Shown piece after piece: positions 1 through 12,900 of a DNA stretch of 64,000 nt; the first letter of the stretch is position 1, and each line of letters starts with the position of its first letter. A model generated the notes under the pieces. The model searched no databases. It saw only the letters and a list, made by a program, of their open reading frames with translations, and was not told the origin of the DNA. A program made the position numbers and the translations under genes. Location: the NCBI RefSeq assembly GCF_018829635.1, contig NZ_JAHKKG010000003.1:372001-436000 (forward strand). Reading direction: 5' to 3'. Origin of the DNA: Paractinoplanes bogorensis. Its GTDB lineage: Bacteria; Actinomycetota; Actinomycetes; Mycobacteriales; Micromonosporaceae.

Positions 1-3000
1 ACGGCACCGGCTGGTCCGAGGGCGTCGGGTTCCTGCTGCTCGAGCGGCTCTCCGACGCCGAGCGCAACGGGCACGAGGTGCTCGCGGTGCTGCGTGGCTC
101 GGCGGTCAACCAGGACGGTGCCTCGAACGGGCTCACCGCACCCAACGGGCCGTCGCAGCAGCGGGTCATCCGGCAGGCGCTCGCCTCGGCCGGTCTGCGC
201 TCCGCGGATGTCGACGTGGTCGAGGCGCACGGCACCGGCACCTCGCTGGGCGATCCGATCGAGGCCCAGGCACTGCTTTCCACGTACGGACGGGACCGCT
301 CTTCGCCCCTGCTGCTCGGTTCGGTCAAGTCGAACATCGGGCACACGCAGGCCGCGGCCGGTGTCGCCGGTGTCATCAAAATGGTGCAGGCGATGCGACA
401 CGGCGTTGTTCCCCGTACGCTGCACGCCTCCTCGCCGTCGTCCCATGTGGACTGGGCGTCGGGAGCGGTCGAGCTGGCTGTGGATTCCACGCCGTGGCCC
501 TCGGTGGATCGGCCGCGGCGGGCCGGGGTGTCCGCGTTCGGTATCAGCGGCACCAATGCGCACGTCATCCTGGAGCAGGCTTCTTCCTCGTCCTCCTCCT
601 CGCTTTCTTCGGAGCCCCCGGCCTGGGTACCTCTGGTCGTCTCGGCCGCCTCGACGCCGGCCCTGGATGCGCAGATCGCTTCACTCAGTGGCGAGGACGC
701 GTACGACGTCGGATTCTCCCTGGCCACCGGGCGCGCGCACCTCGAGCACCGGGCCGCGTTGGTGGCCGGGCCGGACGGCCTCACCGAGGTGGCCCGCGGC
801 GTTGCCACCGGTGACACGCTCGCGGTGCTGTTCGCCGGTCAGGGCTCGCAGCGCGAGGGGATGGGTCGCACGCTGCACGCGCGGTTCCCCGCCTTCGCCG
901 CCGCCTACGACGAGGTGCTGACCCGGCTGGACATCGGCGACGATCTCGACCGGACCGGCAACGCGCAGCCGGCCATCTTCGCCCTCGAAGTGGCCCTCTT
1001 CCGCCTGGCTTCGTCTCTCGGCGTGAAGCCCGACTACCTGGCCGGCCATTCGATCGGTGAGATCGCCGCGGCCCACGTGGCCGGCATCCTCTCGCTGGAC
1101 GACGCCTGCACGCTGGTGAGCGCCCGCGCCCGGCTCATGCAGGCGCTGCCCGCCGGTGGCGCGATGGTGGCCGTCCGCGCGTCCGAGGCCGAGGTGCTGC
1201 CGCTGCTCACCGCGAACGTGTCGCTGGCCGCGGTCAACGGGCCGGCGTCGGTGGTCGTCTCCGGCGCCGAGGACGAGGTGCAGGCCGTGCTCGACCGGCT
1301 CGGTCGCGAGTCGACTCGGCTCAACGTCTCGCACGCCTTCCACTCGCCGTTGATGACCCCGATGCTGGCCGACTTCGCCGCGGTGGTCGCCGAACTCACC
1401 TTCCACCCGCCGGTCATCCCGGTGGTCGCGGCCGGTGACATGACCTCGCCCCAGTTCTGGGTCGACCACGTGCGCGACGCGGTCCGGTTCGCCGACACGG
1501 TCACTCGCCTGGTCGACGAGGGCGTCGGGACGTTCCTCGAGCTCGGCCCGCGCGCCGTGCTCACGCCGCTGGTGGCCGAGCTGGCGCCGGCCGCCGTGGC
1601 GGTGCCGATGCTCCGCAAGGACACCGACGAGGAACTCTCGGTCGTCACCGCCCTGGGCCGCCTGCACGTGGCGGGAGTGCCGATCGACTGGGCGGCGTTC
1701 TTCCCGGGCGCCCGCCGGGTCAGCCTGCCCACCTATCCGTTCCAGCGCCGCCGGTTCTGGCCCGAAGCCCCGGCGCGGGCGGTGGCGGGCGGCGACGACG
1801 CGTTCTGGTCGCTGGTCGACAACGGCGGCCTCGGGGCGGCGTTGCGGGTGGACGCCTCGGTCGAAGGCGTGCTGCGGCCGGCCCTGACCTCGTGGCGCGA
1901 CCGCCAGCGACGCCACTCCACGGTCGACGGCTGGTGCTACCGCGAATCGTGGCAGCGGCTCGAACCCGCTGCCGGTTCCGGCGCGGCCGGTCCTTCTGCC
2001 GGCGCGCCTGGTGCTTCTGCGGGCGCAGCTGGTGCTTCTGCGGGCGCGGCTGGTGCTTCTGTCGGCTCGCGCCCGGCCGCGTTCGACAATGGGATCGGTT
2101 CGGGCCCGGCAGGGCGGTGGCTTGTAGTCGTGCCGGACGCGGAGACCGAGGTGCCCCTCCCGGACGCCGTGCCGCGCGAAGTCGTTGTCTTCGGTGACCC
2201 GACGCGGGCTCGTCATCGCGATCCCGTGACCGCCTTCGACCAGGGTTCGGGCGGGGAGGACTTCGCCGGGGTGTTGTCGCTGCTTGCCATGCCGGCGGCG
2301 CACCCCGGCGGACTCACCCGGACGATCGAGCTGATCCAGGCGCTCGGGGCGGCCGGCATCGATGCCCCGCTGTGGTGCGTGACCCGGGGAGCGGTCGCGG
2401 CCGCGCCGGGCGACGTGGTGAGCTCGCCCGATTCGACCGCGGTGTGGGGGCTCGGGCGGGTCGCCGCGCTGGAGTTTCCCCGTCGGTGGGGCGGCCTGAT
2501 CGACCTGCCTTCCGCCACCCCCTTGTCCGCCGGCGCCTCGTCTACCACCTCGTCGTCCGCCGGTGCCCCCGCCGCTTCCTTGTCGACCGGTGACATGTCC
2601 GCCGGTGACATGTCCGCAACGGACGCGATCGCGCGGGTTCTTGCCGGCGCGTGTGCGGGCGAGGACCAGATCGCGTTGCGCGGCGGTACGGCGTACGGGC
2701 GAAGGCTTGTCCGTGCCTCGGCGGCGACGCCGGGAAACAAGCCGTGGCGGTCGCGCGGAACTGTGCTTGTCACCGGTGGCACGGGTGGTCTCGGTGGGCG
2801 GGTTGCGCGCTGGCTGGCCGGGCGAGGTGCCGAGCATCTTGTGCTGGTGAGCCGCCGCGGTCCGGGAGCGGACGGCGCCGACAAGCTGCGCACCGACCTG
2901 GAGGGGCTCGGCGTCAAGGTGACGCTGGCCGCCTGCGACGTGGCCGACCGGGACGCCCTGGCCGCTCTGCTGGCCGAGCACCCGGTGGACGCGGTGTTCC

Positions 3001-3986
3001 ACGCGGCGGGCGTTGACACCGGTGACGGACCCATCGAGACACTCGACTCCGCGAGCCTGGCTGCCCTCGTACGGGCAAAAGCCACTGCCGCTCAGAACCT
3101 GCACGAGCTGGCGGGGGACCTCGATGCGTTCGTGATGTTCTCGTCCGGGGCGGCCACCTGGGGCAGCGGTGGCCAGCCGGGGTATTCGGCGGCGAACGCG
3201 TTCCTCGACGGTCTGGCCCAGCAGCGGCGGGCCGAGGGCCGTCCGGCCGTCAGCATCGCCTGGGGCGCCTGGGCCGGCGCGGGACTGGCCTCCGATCCGG
3301 CGGTAGCGGCCGCCATGCGGCGACGCGGCGTGCTGCCGATGGACCCTGACCTGGCGCTGCTGGCCATGCGACGGGCGCTGGAGGAGGACGCGGTCACCCT
3401 GACCGTGGCCGACATCGACTGGGACCGCTTCGTCCCCGGCTTCACCACCGCGCGGCCGAGCGCCCTGCTCTCCGGATTCGTCACCGCGGCTCCGGCCCCT
3501 TCGGCCGGCACCCCTCGGCACTTCAGCGGGCGGGAAGTCGAGGACCTGGTGCGCGCCGAGGTGGCGGCGGTCCTCGGGCATGACACCGGTGCCGCGATCG
3601 GGCTCGACAAGTCCTTCCGCGACCAGGGCTTCGACTCGATGACCGCGGTCGAGGTGCGGAACCGCCTGCACAAGGCGACCGGGCTCGACCTGCCACCGTC
3701 GCTGGTCTACGACCACCCCACACCCCGGGCCGTGGCCACCTATCTGCTGAGCAACCTCGGCGGCGGAGAAGCCGTCGGCACACCCACGGCCGAACTCGAG
3801 CGTTTCGAGACGGCGCTGGCCGGAGCCGACGGAGCCGACCGGCAGATGCTGGCCACCCGGCTGGAAAACATCCTCGCGGGACTGCGCGCCCAACCGGCAG
3901 CCCGCAAGCCCGAGGCGGACATCAGCACCGCCTCGGTCGACGACCTGTTCGCGATCATCGACGAAGAGCTCCAGGACTTCGCATGA
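1..3986 (+). CDS. Type I modular PKS, 3' end (last module KS-AT-KR-ACP)
   Basis: The gene enters from the left; its first complete codon is at base 3. The visible part starts late in a ketosynthase (KS), before the EAHGTGT His motif (about 225) and SNIGH (about 333). The acyltransferase (AT) spans about 830-1765, with GHSIGE (active Ser codon 1050) and HAFH (His codon 1332), the malonyl-CoA signature. There is no dehydratase (DH). The ketoreductase (KR) has TGGTGGLG (2772), catalytic Tyr codon 3183 and a Trp in ATWGSGGQ (3159), with no LDD motif. These are A-type features, and Gln three residues before the Tyr suggests A1, giving an L-hydroxyl. The ACP phosphopantetheine Ser is codon 3636 (QGFDSMT). 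The tail ends in a helical docking segment ([13 protein letters not shown]). Predicted product: one acetate unit with a beta-hydroxyl, passed to the next protein. The KR structural subdomain carries low-complexity Ala/Ser/Gly insertions. Earlier modules are outside the window. Confidence 0.96.
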   Translation, partial: GTGWSEGVGFLLLERLSDAERNGHEVLAVLRGSAVNQDGASNGLTAPNGPSQQRVIRQALASAGLRSADVDVVEAHGTGTSLGDPIEAQALLSTYGRDRSSPLLLGSVKSNIGHTQAAAGVAGVIKMVQAMRHGVVPRTLHASSPSSHVDWASGAVELAVDSTPWPSVDRPRRAGVSAFGISGTNAHVILEQASSSSSSSLSSEPPAWVPLVVSAASTPALDAQIASLSGEDAYDVGFSLATGRAHLEHRAALVAGPDGLTEVARGVATGDTLAVLFAGQGSQREGMGRTLHARFPAFAAAYDEVLTRLDIGDDLDRTGNAQPAIFALEVALFRLASSLGVKPDYLAGHSIGEIAAAHVAGILSLDDACTLVSARARLMQALPAGGAMVAVRASEAEVLPLLTANVSLAAVNGPASVVVSGAEDEVQAVLDRLGRESTRLNVSHAFHSPLMTPMLADFAAVVAELTFHPPVIPVVAAGDMTSPQFWVDHVRDAVRFADTVTRLVDEGVGTFLELGPRAVLTPLVAELAPAAVAVPMLRKDTDEELSVVTALGRLHVAGVPIDWAAFFPGARRVSLPTYPFQRRRFWPEAPARAVAGGDDAFWSLVDNGGLGAALRVDASVEGVLRPALTSWRDRQRRHSTVDGWCYRESWQRLEPAAGSGAAGPSAGAPGASAGAAGASAGAAGASVGSRPAAFDNGIGSGPAGRWLVVVPDAETEVPLPDAVPREVVVFGDPTRARHRDPVTAFDQGSGGEDFAGVLSLLAMPAAHPGGLTRTIELIQALGAAGIDAPLWCVTRGAVAAAPGDVVSSPDSTAVWGLGRVAALEFPRRWGGLIDLPSATPLSAGASSTTSSSAGAPAASLSTGDMSAGDMSATDAIARVLAGACAGEDQIALRGGTAYGRRLVRASAATPGNKPWRSRGTVLVTGGTGGLGGRVARWLAGRGAEHLVLVSRRGPGADGADKLRTDLEGLGVKVTLAACDVADRDALAALLAEHPVDAVFHAAGVDTGDGPIETLDSASLAALVRAKATAAQNLHELAGDLDAFVMFSSGAATWGSGGQPGYSAANAFLDGLAQQRRAEGRPAVSIAWGAWAGAGLASDPAVAAAMRRRGVLPMDPDLALLAMRRALEEDAVTLTVADIDWDRFVPGFTTARPSALLSGFVTAAPAPSAGTPRHFSGREVEDLVRAEVAAVLGHDTGAAIGLDKSFRDQGFDSMTAVEVRNRLHKATGLDLPPSLVYDHPTPRAVATYLLSNLGGGEAVGTPTAELERFETALAGADGADRQMLATRLENILAGLRAQPAARKPEADISTASVDDLFAIIDEELQDFA
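1989..2065 (+). repeat. In-frame 21-bp tandem repeat in AT-KR linker
   Basis: About 3.6 copies of a 21-bp unit encoding roughly GASAGAA lie in the low-complexity linker between AT and KR. Copies begin at 1989, 2010, 2031 and 2052. The unit is a multiple of three, so copy-number change would not shift the frame. Confidence 0.85.
2589..2618 (+). repeat. In-frame 15-bp direct repeat in the KR structural subdomain
   Basis: Two near-identical 15-bp copies encode GDMSA. They lie in an Ala/Ser/Thr-rich insertion just upstream of the KR catalytic half. Confidence 0.75.
3973..3985 (+). promoter_or_regulatory. RBS and stop/start overlap between PKS genes 1 and 2
   Basis: AGGA at 3973-3976 sits 6 nt before ATG 3983. 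That ATG overlaps the TGA of the upstream gene (ATGA), an arrangement typical of translational coupling. An alternative start is GTG 4016, preceded by GAGGGCGGA. It would begin the protein at [10 protein letters not shown], closer to where PKS docking domains usually begin. I kept ATG 3983; the choice affects only 11 residues. Confidence 0.6.
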
Positions 3987-6900
3987 CCAATCTCCCCGGA
4001 AACGAGGGCGGATCAGTGCCGGACGAGCAGCAGGAAAAGATCGTCGGATACCTGCGGCGAGCTACTGCGGATCTGCGGCGAGCCCGCGAACGCGTGCAGG
4101 AACTCGAGGCGCGCCGCGGCGAACCGATCGCGATCGTCGGCCTGGCCTGCCGCTTCCCGGGCGGCGTGACGTCGCCCGAGCAGCTGTGGCAGCTCGTCGC
4201 CGACGGCCGGGACGCGGTCTCCGGGTTCCCGGCCGACCGCGGCTGGGACCTGAGCGCGCTGGGCGATCTCGACCTGCCCGACCACGGCGGGTTCCTCGAC
4301 GGCCAAGCCGACTTCGACCCGGCGTTCTTCGGCATCTCGCCGCGCGAGGCGCTCGGCATGGACCCGCAGCAGCGGCTCCTGCTCGAGGTCACGTGGGAGG
4401 CGCTCGAGCGGGCCGGCATCGACCCGCAATCGTTGCGGGGCAGCCGCACCGGCGTTTTCGCCGGCACCAACGGCCAGGACTACGCCGACCTGCTGCCCGC
4501 CTCCGAGGGGCACACCGACACCGGCCTGATCGCCAGCGTGCTGTCCGGCCGCATCTCGTACACGTTCGGCTTCGAGGGCCCGGCCGTCTCGGTCGACACC
4601 GCCTGCTCGTCGTCGCTGGTGGCGATGCACCTGGCCGCGCAGGCACTGCGCGGCGGCGAGTGCGACCTCGCGCTGGCCGGCGGCGTCACGATCATGTCGA
4701 CGCCGCACGCGTTCGTCGAGTTCGCCCGGCAGCGCGGGCTGTCGGCCGACGGGCGCTGCAAGGCGTTCTCGGACGACGCCGACGGCGTGGGCTGGTCGGA
4801 GGGCATCGGCCAGCTGGTGCTGGAACGGCTGTCGGACGCCGAGCGCAACGGGCACGAGATCTTCGGTGTGCTGCGCGGCTCGGCGGTCAACCAGGACGGC
4901 GCCTCGAACGGGCTGACCGCCCCGAACGGGCCGTCGCAGCAGCGGGTGATCCGGGCCGCGCTGGCGTCCGCCGGCCTGCAGGCCGCTGATGTGGATGTGG
5001 TGGAGGCGCACGGCACGGGAACCCGGCTGGGTGACCCGATCGAGGCTCAGGCACTGCTTTCCACGTACGGGGTCTCGCGGCCGGCCGATCGTCCCCTGTT
5101 GCTCGGCTCGATCAAGTCGAACATCGGGCACACCCAGGCCGCGGCCGGTGTCGCCGGCGTCATCAAAATGGTCATGGCCATGCGGTACGGCGTGGTGCCG
5201 CAGACGCTGCACGCCACGACCCCGTCGTCGCGGGTGGACTGGTCCGCGGGGGCGGTTTCCCTCGTACGCGAGAGCCGGCCCTGGCCTTCGTCCGACTCCC
5301 CGCGGCGGGCGGCGGTGTCGTCGTTCGGCGTGAGCGGCACGAACGCGCACGTGATCGTCGAGGCCGCCCCGGCTCCGGCGGTCGACGCCGCGCCGGCGGG
5401 TGACGCTGCGCTGGTCGACGATGCTTCGTCGGCGGCTGTTGCTTCGTCGGCGGCTGTCGCTTCGCCGTCGGCTCTCGTTTCGCGGGCGGCTGTCGCTTCG
5501 TCGGCGGTTGTCGCGGGCGGGCCGGTTCCGATGCTCGTTTCGGCCAAGTCCGCGGCCTCGCTCGACGGCCAGATCGCGCGGTTGCCGTCCGACGTGACAC
5601 CGCTGGATCTGGGCTTCTCCCTCGCCACCACGCGGGCGCGGCTCGACCACCGTGCGGTGCTGGTCGACGGTGTCGAGGTGGCGCGGGGCGTCGCGTCCGA
5701 CGGGCCGCTCGCTTTCCTGTTCACCGGTCAGGGTTCGCAGCGGGTCGGGATGGGCGCTGCGCTGTACGCCCGTTTCCCGGCCTTTGCCGAGGCCTACGAC
5801 GCTGTCGCCGCCGAGCTGAACCCGTTGCTCGACCAGCCGCTGGGCGACGTCCACGTTGATCTGGACCAGACCGGTAACGCCCAGCCCGCGATCTTCGCCC
5901 TCGAGGTCGCCCTGTTCCGCCTGGCCTCCTCCTTCGGTGTGAAGCCCGACTACCTGGCCGGCCATTCGATCGGCGAGGTGGCCGCGGCTCACGTGGCAGG
6001 CGTGCTCTCACTCGAGGACGCCTGCAAGCTGATCGCGGCGCGGGCCGACCTGATGCAGGCCCTGCCCGCCGGTGGCGCGATGGTCGCGATCCAGGCCGCC
6101 GAGTCGGACATTTCACTTACTCCGGGCGTGTCGCTCGCGGCGGTCAACGGCCCGAACGCGGTCGTGATCTCCGGTGCGTCGGACGAGGTCGAGGCGATCG
6201 CGGCTCGGTTCGAGAAGACGAAGCGGCTCGCGGTGTCGCATGCGTTCCATTCGGTGCTGATGGACCCGATGCTGGATGACTTCCGTGTGATCGTCGACGG
6301 ACTTACGTTCAACGAGCCGCAGATCCCCATTGTGTCCACAGGTGACGTGACCGACCCGTCGTACTGGGTTTCGCATGTCCGGGACACGGTCCGGTTCGCC
6401 GACAATGTGGCGCGGCTCGACGGCGCGCGCTTCTTGGAGATCGGCCCGGACGCGGTGCTGTCGGCGATGGTCGACGGCGGCGTGCCTTCGATGCGCCGCG
6501 ATCGGGACGAAGAGCAGACCTTCGTGACGGCTCTGGCCCGTCTGCACGTCACCGGTGTCGCGGTCGACTGGTCGCCGTTCTTCACCGGCGGCCGTCGCGT
6601 TGAGCTGCCCACCTACGCGTTCGACCACCAGCGCTTCTGGCCCTCGGCCCAGGCCGCCGCCCTCCCCGGCAGCGACCACCCCCTGCTCGGCGCGGCCGTC
6701 GAGCTCGCCGACGGCCACGGTCACCTGTTCACCAGCACGCTCTCGGTCCGGACCCAGCCCTGGCTCGCCGAACACGTCGTCGGCGACCGGATCCTGCTGC
6801 CCGGAACCGCCTTCGTCGAGCTGCTGACCCGGGCCGGGGACGAAGTGGGCGCCGGCCGGATCGATGACCTCACCCTGACCGCCCCGGTCGTGCTGCCCGA

Positions 6901-9900
6901 GACGGGTGCGGTGGGGATCCAGGTCCGTGTGGCCGAGCCCGACCCGGCCGGCCGTTGCGCCGTGACCGTCCACTTCCGGGGCGATGACGCTTCGCCGTGG
7001 AAGCCCTGTGCCACCGGTGTCCTGGCCCCGGGCGCCTCGACATCCTCGTTCGACGCCACGGCGTGGCCGCCGGTCGACGCCGCCCCGGAGAACCTCGACG
7101 GTTTCTACGAGCGATTCGCCGAGGACGGCTTCCGATACGGCCCGCTCTTCCGGGGCCTGCGCGCGGTCTGGCGGCGCGGCGACGAGCTGTTCGCCGAGGT
7201 CGCGCTGCCCGACGGCGCCGACGTCATCGGTTTCGGACTGCACCCGGCGCTGCTCGACGCCGCCCTGCACGCCGCGCGTTTCGCCGGGGCGGGCAACGGC
7301 GTGCCCTTCGCCTGGCAGGGCGTGTCCCTGCACGCGACCGGGGCAACCTCCCTGCGCGTCCGCCTCACCCCAGGCGCCGGCGGTGCGACAGCGATCGCCG
7401 TGGCCGACCCGACCGGCGCTGCCGTAGCCACCGTCGAGGCGCTGTCCACCCGCGAGCCCGCCACGACCACAGATGACGACACGGCCGACTCGCTGTTCGA
7501 GCTGGGGTGGACGCCGGTCACGGAATCGGTTTCGTCCTTGCCCGGGCCGATCGCCGAGGTCATCGACCTGGCTGACGCCCCCGGCGGCACCGGTGTCATG
7601 GTCCGACTCGCCTCCGGCGCCGCAGCCGGCCCGACCTCTTCGGCCCACGAGCCGGCTGAGCGCCCGTTTTACGCGGCGGCCTCCGCTCACGCGCTCACCG
7701 AGCGCGCCCTCGGCCTGGTGCAGCAGTGGCTGTCTGACGAGCGGTTCGAGGGGCAGCGGCTCACCATCGTCACCCGCGGCGCGACCACCGGGGCCGACCC
7801 GGCCGCGGCCGCCGTGTGGGGACTCGTGCGCACCGCGACGACCGAGAACCCGGGGCGGTTCGCGCTGGTCGACGCCGACGACGAGTCATTGATCCCGGCC
7901 GCGTTCGCCTCTGACGAACCCGAGCTGGCTCTGCGCGACGGCGAGATCCTGGCCGCCCGCCTGGCTCGGGCGACCGCCGCCTCCGCCGAGCCCTTCGTGT
8001 GGGGCGACTCGGTGCTTGTCACCGGTGGCACCGGCGGCCTCGGGAAGCTGGTCGCGCGGCACCTGGTGACCGAGCACGGCGTGCGCAAGCTCGTGCTCCT
8101 GAGCCGGCGCGGCGGCGACGTCCCGGCCGAGCTCGACTCCCTGCGCCGGCGTGACGGTGACGCCCCGATCGGCCGGCGTGGCGGTGACGGCCCGGACGGC
8201 CGGCGTGAGGTTGGCGCGGCGGGCGAGTTCGACTTCGACGTGACCGTGGTGGCCTGCGATGTCACTGACCGGGACGCGCTTGCTGCGGTGCTCGCCGAGC
8301 ACCAGGTCACGTCCGTGGTGCACGCGGCCGGTGTGCTCGACGACGGCGTGATCGGGTCGCTGGCCCCGGACCGGCTGCACGCGGTGCTGCGGCCCAAGGT
8401 GGACGCCGCCTGGCACCTCAGCGAGCTGCTGCCCGCGTCGGTGCCGCTGGTTCTGTTCTCGTCGGCGGCCGGCACGTTCGGCATCCCGGGGCAGGCCAAC
8501 TACGCCGCCGGCAACGCCTTCCTCGACGCGCTCGCCCTGCGGCGACCGGCCACGATCGCGCTGGCCTGGGGACCGTGGGCTCCCTCGGCCGGTCTCACCA
8601 GCACCCTGTCCGACGTCGACCTGGCCCGCATGGCCCGCTCCGGCATGCCCCCGCTGGCCGTCGAAGCCGGTCTGCGGCTGCTCGACCGCGCCGTTGACAT
8701 CGGTGTCGCGGCGCTGGTGCCGATCCGGCTCGACCTGACCGCCGTACGGGCGCGGGGTGAGATCGAGGCTCGCCTGCGCGGGCTTGTCCGGGTCCGCACG
8801 CGCCGGGCCGCGGCCGGAACCGGCGCCACCACCGGGCTGCGCACCCGCCTGGCCGGGCTCGCCGCCGCCGAACGCGCCGACGCCCTGGTCGAACTGGTTC
8901 GTGGCCGCGTTGCCGACGTGCTCGGCCACACCGGCACCACCGCTGTCGACGTGAACCGCGCCTTCCGGGACCTCGGCTTCGACTCGCTCACCGCGGTCGA
9001 GCTGCGCAACAGCATCGGCACCGAGACCGGGCTGCGGCTGCCCGCCACGGTGGTGTTCGACTACCCGAGCGTGACCGCGCTGGCCACCTTCCTCGGCGAG
9101 GAACTGTTCGGGGCCGACGTCGTGGCCGACCTGCCCGCGCCGATCGCCACAGACGACGACCCGATCGTGGTCGTGGGCATGGCCTGCCGCTATCCGGGCG
9201 GGATCACGTCGCCCGAGGACCTGTGGCGGCTCGTGCTGGACGGCACCGACGCGATCAGCGAGTTCCCGGGCAACCGCGGCTGGGACGTCGACGCGCTCTA
9301 TGACACCGACCCGGAACGCACCGGCACCACGTACACGCGGCATGGCGGCTTCCTGCACGATGCCGACCAGTTCGACCCGGCGTTCTTCGACATGTCACCG
9401 CGCGAGGCCGTCGCCACCGACGCCCAGCAGCGGCTGCTGCTGGAGACCTCGTGGGAGGCGCTCGAGCGTACGGGCGTGGACCCGCACTCGTTGCGCGGCA
9501 GCCGCACCGGCGTGTTCGCCGGTGTCATGTACAACGACTACGGCACGCTGCTGGGCGCCGAGCACGAGGGCTACCAGGGCACGGCCAGCTCGCCGAGCAT
9601 TGCGTCGGGCCGTGTGTCGTACACGTTCGGCTTCGAGGGTCCGGCGGTCACCGTTGACACGGCCTGCTCGTCGTCGCTGGTCGCCATGCACCTGGCCGCG
9701 CAGGCGCTGCGCCAGGGGGAGTGCTCGCTCGCGCTGGCCGGCGGTGTCACGGTGATGTCGACGCCGGGTACGTTCGTGGCGTTCTCGCGGCAGCGCGGGC
9801 TCTCGGCCGACGGACGGTGCAAGTCGTTCGCCGACTCGGCCGACGGTGTCGGCTGGGCCGAGGGCGCGGGCATGCTGGTGCTGGAGCGGCAGTCCGACGC

Positions 9901-12900
9901 CGTCCGCAACGGGCACCGGATCCTGGCCGTGGTGCGCGGTTCCGCGGTCAACCAGGACGGCGCGTCCAACGGGCTCACCGCCCCCAACGGCCCCTCACAG
10001 CAGCGTGTCATTCGCCAGGCGCTCGCCTCGGCCGGTCTGCGCTCCGAGGATGTCGATGTCGTGGAGGCGCACGGCACCGGCACCACGCTCGGGGACCCGA
10101 TCGAGGCTCAGGCGCTCCTGGCCACGTACGGGCAGGAAAGGGAAACGCCCCTGCTGCTCGGGTCGATCAAATCGAACATCGGGCACACGCAAGCCGCGGC
10201 CGGTGTCGCCGGTGTCATCAAAATGATCATGGCGATGCGGTACGGCACCCTGCCGCGCACGCTGCACATCGACGCTCCCTCGACACACGTCGACTGGGAG
10301 GCGGGCGCGGTGGAACTGCTGACCGCCGAGACGCCGTGGCCCCCGCTCGACCGTCCGCGGCGGGCGGCGGTGTCGTCGTTCGGCGTGAGCGGCACCAACG
10401 CGCACCTGATCGTCGAGGCCGGTCCGCCGGTCGCGGCTCCGTCCGAGGTCACGCCGCCCGGGCGCGTGCCGATGGTGGTGTCGGCCAAGACCGCGCCGGC
10501 GCTCGACACCCGGATCGCGCAGCTGCCCGCCGAGGTGGCTCCGCTGGATCTCGGTTTCTCCCTGGCCACCTCGCGGGCGTTGTTCGACCACCGCACCGTG
10601 TTGATCGACGGTGTCGAGGTGGCGCGGGGCGTCGCGTCCGACGCGCCGCTCGCTTTCCTGTTCACCGGTCAGGGTTCGCAGCGGGCCGGGATGGGTGCTT
10701 CGCTGTACGCCCGTTTCCCGGCCTTTGCCGAGGCCTACGACGCCGTGGCCGCCGAGCTGAACCCGTTGCTCGACCGGCCGCTGGGCGACGTTCACGTTGA
10801 TCTGAACCAGACCGGTAACGCCCAGCCGGCCATCTTCGCCCTCGAGGTCGCCCTGTTCCGCCTGGCCTCCTCCTTCGGTGTGAAGCCCGGCTACCTGGCC
10901 GGCCATTCGATCGGCGAGGTGGCCGCGGCTCACGTGGCCGGCGTGCTCTCACTCGAGGACGCCTGCAAGCTGATCGCGGCGCGTGCCGGCCTGATGCAGG
11001 CCCTGCCCGCCGGTGGCGCGATGGTCGCGATCCAGGCCGCCGAGTCGGACATTTCACTTACTCCGGGCGTGTCGCTCGCGGCCGTGAACGGCCCGAACGC
11101 GGTCGTGATCTCCGGTGTGTCGGACGAGGTCGAGGCGATCGCGGCTCGGTTCGAGAAGACCAAGCGGCTCACGGTGTCGCACGCGTTCCATTCGGTGCTG
11201 ATGGACCCGATGTTGGACGACTTCCGCGTGATCGTCGACGGACTTACGTTCAACGAACCGCAGATCCCCATTGTGTCCACAGGTGACGTGACCGATCCGT
11301 CGTACTGGGTTTCGCATGTGCGGGACACGGTCCGGTTCGCTGACAATGTGGCGGAGCTCGACGGCGCGCGGTTCCTGGAGATCGGCCCGGACGCGGTGCT
11401 GTCGGCGATGGTCGACGACGGTGTGCCGGCGATGCGCCGCGACCGCGACGAGGAGCTGACGTTCCTGACGGCTCTGGCCCGCCTGCACGTCACCGGTGTC
11501 GCGGTCGACTGGTCGCCGCTGCTGACCGGCGGCCGCCGGATCGACCTGCCCACCTATCCGTTCCAGCGCACCGGATTCTGGCCCCCGGCCAAGACCACCG
11601 TCGCCGCACCCGGCCTGGAGACCACCGGCCACCCGCTGCTCGGCGTGGTCGTGCCGGCCCCCGACGGTGGTGCCGTCCTGACCGGCCGCCTGTCCTCGAC
11701 CACCCAGCCGTGGGTGGCCGACCACGAGATCCTCGGCTCGGTGCTGCTGCCCGGAGCCGGCCTGGTCGAACTCGCCCTCCGCGCCGGCGCCGCCGTCGGC
11801 TGCGACGCCCTGCGTGAGCTGACCCTGGCCGCGCCGCTCGTGCTGACCACCACGCCGGTCCCGATCCAGGCCGTGGTCTCGGCTCCCGCCGCCGACGGCG
11901 AGCGGACGGTCGACCTCTACTCCCAGTCCGCCGGCGCGTGGGTGAAGCACGCCTCCGGCCGCCTGACCCCCGCGACGGCGCCGACGTTCGACCTGACCGC
12001 CTGGCCGCCCGCGGACGCGGAACCGATCGACCTGACCGGGGCGTACGAGGCTCTGGCCGCTCGTGGTTTCGGTTATGGCCCGGCTTTCCAGGGCCTGACC
12101 CGGGCGTGGGTACGCGGCGACGAGGTCTTCGCCGAGGTGACACTGCCCGAGGGTGTGGCGACCGACGGCTACGGCATCCACCCCGCCCTGCTGGACACGG
12201 CCCTGCACGGCGCGATGACCCAGAACGGCGGGGCGACGACGGTCGTGCCGTTCGCCTGGAACGACGTGACCCTGTACGCCGTCGGTGCGTCGTCGGTGCG
12301 CGTCCACCTGGTGCGGGGCAGCGATCGCCAGGTTTCGCTGGTGATCGCCGACCCGTCGGGCCAGCCGGTTCTGTCGGTGGGGTCGATGGTGGGTCGCGAG
12401 GTGTCCTCCGACCAGCTGGGCGCCGCGCACGCCCCGCTCTACGCGATCGAGTGGCGCCGCATCACGGTGACGCCTGTGGATAACTCGCCTTCCGGGCTTG
12501 ACAGCGCGGTAATGTCCTCTGCTACCCGGGTGGGCGGGGGAGGCGGTGGCTCTCCGAAGATCATCAACTGCGAAACGCCGCGCGGCGACGTTCCGGCGGC
12601 GGTTCGCACGCTGCTGGCCGAAGTGCTGGAAAACGTCCAGCAGGATGAGCCGCTGATCGTCGTCACCAAGAGCGGGGATGTCGTTCAGGCGCCGGTCTGG
12701 GGGCTTGTCCGGGCGGCACAGGCGGAATTCCCGGGCCGGTTCACGCTGGTCGAGACGGACGGCACGGAGAACGACGCCCTCCTGGCCGGCATCGCCGCGG
12801 CGGGTGAGCCGGAAGCCAGGGTCAGCAAGGGCGAGGTCTTCGTCCCGCGCCTCAAGCAGGCCACCGACGACACCCCGGAGCCGATCGAGTTCGACCCCGA

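Larger units (their letters stand above)
4121..9150 (+). other. PKS gene 2 module 1: KS-AT(malonyl)-DH-KR(B)-ACP
   Basis: KS 4121-5400 carries the TNGQDY loop. AT is about 5700-6640, with GHSIGE (Ser codon 5966) and HAFH (6239), so malonyl-CoA. DH is about 6670-7470. Its His codon is 6773, but the motif reads [10 protein letters not shown], with the Gly one position early. The Asp of LLDAALH is at 7256. The KR catalytic half runs from TGGTGGLG (8021) to Tyr 8501 with LDD at 8336, so B-type, as expected beside a DH. ACP Ser is codon 8984. The predicted result is a C=C bond. The KR contains a 27-residue insertion made of a tandem repeat. Confidence 0.92.

Noticed and set aside
12499..12532. TTGACA with a downstream TACCCG as a real internal promoter.
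   Set aside because: The 19-bp spacing and weak -10 do not meet a normal promoter pattern. It is kept only as part of the repeated-insertion finding, not as a promoter feature.
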